A DNA stretch of 55,610 nucleotides, taken from assembly GCA_025353165.1 (NCBI GenBank), contig JANXRE010000162.1, forward strand, positions 1-55,610, read 5' to 3'. This DNA is from Acidobacteriota bacterium. Its GTDB lineage: Bacteria; Acidobacteriota; Terriglobia; Bryobacterales; Bryobacteraceae. The notes under the pieces are model-generated. The model saw nothing but the letters and a program-made list of their open reading frames with translations. It did not search any database and was not told the origin of the DNA. Numbering within the stretch: position 1 is the first letter of the stretch; every line of letters starts with the position of its first letter. Of this stretch, positions 52,767 through 55,610 are shown piece after piece. The position numbers were made by a program, and so were the translations under genes.

Positions 52767-54793
52767 TGTCGATGCTGCGAAGAATTGGAGCGTTCCTGTT
52801 CGGCGATAGCGCCCGCGCATTCGGCACACTAGCCGCGGTGCTGCTGGTTTGCCTGGCGATCACTCCGGCCAAGGATCACTTTCGCGAATGGCACCGCTAT
52901 CAGAAGAAGTACCTCGGCCTGATTCGTACCCGCGGAGATGCTGCCACTCTGCAACGCCGCTTTCAGGACGGCCTTCAGCAGACCTGGATTCCCGAGCTCG
53001 GTGTCGTGGACCGCTGCACCACCTGCCACGTCGCAATGAAGGAAATAAGCCTGCAGGACGTGGCCACGCAGCCATTCCGTCCGCATCCATCCATTCCTCA
53101 CACGTTGACCGAGTTCGGTTGCGCCATGTGCCATCGCGGTCAGGGCGCGGCCACCGGAGTCCAGGAAGCTCACAGCAGCACGCTGGCATGGGAACAGCCG
53201 GTGCTCGCTGCGCGCTACGTCGAATCGGGCTGCGGCCAGTGCCACTCGAATGCGCTCACCGGCACGCCGCAACTGAACCTCGGAAGGAAGATGCTGGCGC
53301 GCTACGGCTGCGTGTCGTGCCACGCGATCCGGGAACCGGGCCAGGGGCGGATGCAGTCCACGAATCCCGCTCCTCCGCTCACGCGGATTTCGGCGAAGAC
53401 GAGCCGCGAATGGATCTTTGCATGGTTGAAAGATCCGCAGGCGTATGCCCAGACGGCCACCATGCCGAACTTCCAGTTGAGCGACGACGATGCGCGGGAT
53501 ATTTCGGCCTTCCTGATGAACCAGAGCGCCGCCCCGCCTGCCGCCGCCTCACCCGCACCCGCGGCCGCCGCGGATCCGCAGGCCGGAGCGAGCGTGTACG
53601 GCGAGTCCTTCTGTGCGTCCTGTCACGCGACGGTGAATGCGGCCGGCCTCGTGGTCGGCGGCAACATCGGCCCGGAGTTGACCAGGATCGGGTCGAAAGT
53701 AAAGCCCGATTGGCTCATGGAATGGCTGAGCAGTCCGAAGAAATACGACCCGCACACCCTCATGCCGCGCTATCGCTTCGAACAGAAGCAGCTCGACCTG
53801 CTCGCCGGATTTCTGCAGGCGAAAACGGATTCCGATCTCCTGGCGAAAGTGCAGCTTCAGCCCGCGTCGGCCGGGCAGATCGCCCACGGCAAGATCCTCG
53901 TGAAAGAGCGCGGCTGCGCGTCGTGCCATGAAATCAACGGAGTCGCCAAGCCGGAAAGCTTCGCGCCGGACCTGACGATGATCGGGAGCCAGTCGCTCGC
54001 CAAGATCGTGTTCGCCGAGGGAGTCGCGCACACTCTGCCCGATTACTTGCAGGCCAAGATCCGCAACCCGCATTCGTTCGGCAAGGCCACCAAGATGCCG
54101 CAATACACCTTCCCGGCATCCCAAGTGGACGCACTGGTCACTGCGCTGCTGGCGCAGACCGAACGCGCCCAGGCGTTGCCGGCGAGCCTGCGCGTCGCCG
54201 GTAAGCGAGAATCCGATTACCACCCGGCGGGAAAGGCCGGCCAACTGATAGCCGACATGAACTGCTTCAGTTGCCACGCCATCAACGGACGCGGCGGGGA
54301 CATGGCGCCGGAGCTGACCTGGGAGGGCAGTTCGGTCCAGCGGAAATGGCTGGTCAGCTTCCTCAAGAATCCCAACACGCTGCGGCCGGCGCTCATTCGC
54401 AGAATGCCCCGCTTCAACGTCACCAACGCGGAAGCCGAAACGCTCGCGGACTACATTATGACGGTGTACCAGACCCCCTCCTTCGATGGCGGCGAACTGG
54501 ATGCCGCGAAGTTCGGGCCGGACGAGGTGGAGCACGGACGGCAGTTGTTCTATTCCAAATATGCATGCCAGTCCTGCCACATCGTCGATTCAAAGAGCGA
54601 CAAGGGCTACATCGGCCCCACGCTGACTCACGTCGGCGCACGGCTCAGCGCCGAGTGGATCGTGCAATGGCTGAAGAACCCACAATCGCTGCGCCCCGGG
54701 ACCATCGAGCCCAACCGAAACATGAGCGACGAGGACGCCCGCGCGCTTACGGCGTACCTCATGAAGCAGAACCGGGAGGTCGCCGGCAAATGA
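52766..54793 (+). CDS. Octahaem c-type cytochrome, membrane-anchored
   Basis: 675 residues with an N-terminal anchor helix (about 12-35, LAAVLLVCLAITPAKDHF) and eight C-x-x-C-H sites: CTTCH, CAMCH, CGQCH, CVSCH, CASCH, CASCH, CFSCH and CQSCH. The first three are close together; the last five head class I-like domains, each with a downstream Met (for example TATMPNF, THLMPRY, ATKMPQY, IRRMPRF). An Ala/Pro linker (near 260-275) separates the two halves. In such a complex it would take the place of cytochrome c1/f and pass electrons onward in the periplasm. Its start overlaps the previous stop, so it belongs to the complex. Confidence 0.9.
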   Translation: MSMLRRIGAFLFGDSARAFGTLAAVLLVCLAITPAKDHFREWHRYQKKYLGLIRTRGDAATLQRRFQDGLQQTWIPELGVVDRCTTCHVAMKEISLQDVATQPFRPHPSIPHTLTEFGCAMCHRGQGAATGVQEAHSSTLAWEQPVLAARYVESGCGQCHSNALTGTPQLNLGRKMLARYGCVSCHAIREPGQGRMQSTNPAPPLTRISAKTSREWIFAWLKDPQAYAQTATMPNFQLSDDDARDISAFLMNQSAAPPAAASPAPAAAADPQAGASVYGESFCASCHATVNAAGLVVGGNIGPELTRIGSKVKPDWLMEWLSSPKKYDPHTLMPRYRFEQKQLDLLAGFLQAKTDSDLLAKVQLQPASAGQIAHGKILVKERGCASCHEINGVAKPESFAPDLTMIGSQSLAKIVFAEGVAHTLPDYLQAKIRNPHSFGKATKMPQYTFPASQVDALVTALLAQTERAQALPASLRVAGKRESDYHPAGKAGQLIADMNCFSCHAINGRGGDMAPELTWEGSSVQRKWLVSFLKNPNTLRPALIRRMPRFNVTNAEAETLADYIMTVYQTPSFDGGELDAAKFGPDEVEHGRQLFYSKYACQSCHIVDSKSDKGYIGPTLTHVGARLSAEWIVQWLKNPQSLRPGTIEPNRNMSDEDARALTAYLMKQNREVAGK

Positions 54794-55518
54794 GAAACTT
54801 GTTTGCGCTAGCCGGAATCGCTTTGCTGTTTGCCGCCGGATGCAACCGCGCTCCGAAATCCGCCGAGGCCCCTCAGGCAAAGGCCTTCGGCGCGGCGGTG
54901 GTCGAGGTCGGCGGAAGCAAGCAGGCTGCCGCCATCGGAACCGCTCTCGATCAGCCCGTGCTGGTGCAGGTCAATGATGGCCAGGGAGCGGCGGTTGCAG
55001 GCGCTCTGGTGTCGATTCGCGTTCCTAACGGCGGCACGGCAACGCCCGCTGAGGGAGTGACCGGCGCGGACGGACAGTTCACGTCCGTGGTCGCTCTGGG
55101 GGGAACTCCGGGACGGTATCAAATCGTCGCATCGACGCGCGACAAGAACGGCAAAAGCATCGACCTGCGCCTGGATGAGGTAGCCCTCGGCTATCAGGAA
55201 ATCCAGGGCCGCGAGTTGAACAACCTGTACTGCGCCCGCTGCCACGATCCCGAGTCCACGGCGGAGCGGGTTTCCAACAAGGATAACCTCACAGCCAAGG
55301 CCCATGCCTTCTCCGAAGGCCCGGTCCTGAATGCCATGAACGATTCCGATCTAGCCTCCATCATTTCGCACGGTGGCCCCGCGTTGAGCCGCTCGCCGGA
55401 AATGCCTCCTTACGGCTACACGCTTCGCAAAACGGAAATTGCCGCGCTGATGGCCTACATTCGAGCTATCGCCGATCCTCCCTACCGCACGAAGGGTGCG
55501 GTCTATGCGAAGAACTAA
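54790..55518 (+). CDS. Monohaem c-type cytochrome lipoprotein with Ig-like domain
   Basis: 242 residues: a lipoprotein signal with lipobox (ALLFAAGCNR), a Big-like/Ig-like domain (about 30-130, VLVQVNDGQGAAVAGALVSI; GADGQFTSVVALGGTPGRYQ) and a C-terminal cytochrome domain with C-A-R-C-H and a likely Met ligand in SPEMPPYGYTL. It overlaps the octahaem gene by 4 bases (ATGA). It may be the last carrier of the cluster, tethered to a membrane. Confidence 0.85.
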   Translation: MRNLFALAGIALLFAAGCNRAPKSAEAPQAKAFGAAVVEVGGSKQAAAIGTALDQPVLVQVNDGQGAAVAGALVSIRVPNGGTATPAEGVTGADGQFTSVVALGGTPGRYQIVASTRDKNGKSIDLRLDEVALGYQEIQGRELNNLYCARCHDPESTAERVSNKDNLTAKAHAFSEGPVLNAMNDSDLASIISHGGPALSRSPEMPPYGYTLRKTEIAALMAYIRAIADPPYRTKGAVYAKN

Positions 55519-55533
55519 GAACCCACCGGAGAC

Positions 55534-55610
55534 CGTGGCGCACGCACTCGTGCGTGCCGCGTCGAGACTCCTCTCGACGCTTGGCGTCGCCAAGAGTGCC
55601 GACGCGGCAC
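55534..55610. repeat. Composite palindromic repeat (copy 2, runs off window)
   Basis: It begins 15 bases after the lipoprotein stop with CGTGGCGCACGCACTC, as in copy 1 (38264). The first hairpin, GCACGCA-ctcg-TGCGTGC, is followed by GCGTCGAGA-ctcc-TCTCGACGC, then CTTGGCG-t-CGCCAAG and GTGCCG-acg-CGGCAC at the window edge. The second hairpin differs from copy 1 in four arm bases, all in matching pairs. The far inverted repeat end is outside the window. Confidence 0.85.

Overview
The window (about 62-65% GC, estimated by eye) looks like a chromosome segment of an Acidobacteriota bacterium, most like the Solibacter/Bryobacter lineage. Pointers are the diderm envelope genes (a fused WaaA-LpxK, AsmA, LepB), the mix of multihaem c-type cytochromes with a Rieske/cytochrome b complex, a radical-SAM protein of the tetraether-synthase type, an ImuA-ImuB-DnaE2 cassette, and many decayed genes and IS remnants. 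The assignment is inference; no marker gene in the window settles it.

Layout. 1-560: an IS1380 transposase fragment joined to an ASH-domain fragment. 753-8430: core genes glmU, yvcK, a transglutaminase, argD, manC and lepB. 8665-12321: a decayed FMN dehydrogenase, a Rieske oxygenase, a PIG-L deacetylase and an APC permease. 12713-14818: the Tes-like radical-SAM protein. 14859-15840: four gene remnants, including an ISAzo13 tail, an internally deleted antitoxin and a frame-scrambled DUF1801 gene. 15880-18599: a serine beta-lactamase-type hydrolase, a truncated secreted protein, tRNA-Ala(GGC) and an HD protein. 18654-29801: waaA-lpxK, a secreted protein, a cyclophilin, a metallophosphatase, the xdhC-mocA-asmA operon, a tetrahaem cytochrome and a membrane protein. 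29867-35117: an orphan, cstA-ybdD, STAS and VOC remnants, a DUF4440 protein, higBA, a copied dnaE2 tail and an HNH protein. 35274-40373: the imuA-imuB-dnaE2 mutagenesis operon, with a 22-bp palindrome upstream and a palindromic repeat between imuB and dnaE2. 40510-43658: a secreted protein, IS4 and S9-peptidase remnants and a second PIG-L deacetylase. 43707-46437: the arsenic operon arsR-arsM-acr3-arsC. 46575-55518: a respiratory cluster. 55534 to the end: a second, cut-off copy of the repeat.

How the parts work together. The 46575-55518 cluster encodes an outer-membrane barrel with one haem motif, a periplasmic cupredoxin, a GltD-like FAD/NAD(P)H protein with two ferredoxin clusters, a Tat Rieske protein, a split b6f-type cytochrome b, an octahaem cytochrome c and a monohaem lipoprotein. 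From the Rieske protein on, genes overlap or nearly touch. It reads as a quinol:cytochrome c reductase with a possible NAD(P)H-linked module and a possible route to the cell surface. The ars operon methylates, exports and reduces arsenic. The imuABC operon gives damage-induced mutagenesis. The most notable items are the respiratory cluster, the Tes-like enzyme (possible membrane-spanning lipid synthesis) and a dispersed repeat whose hairpin arms differ between copies by compensating changes.
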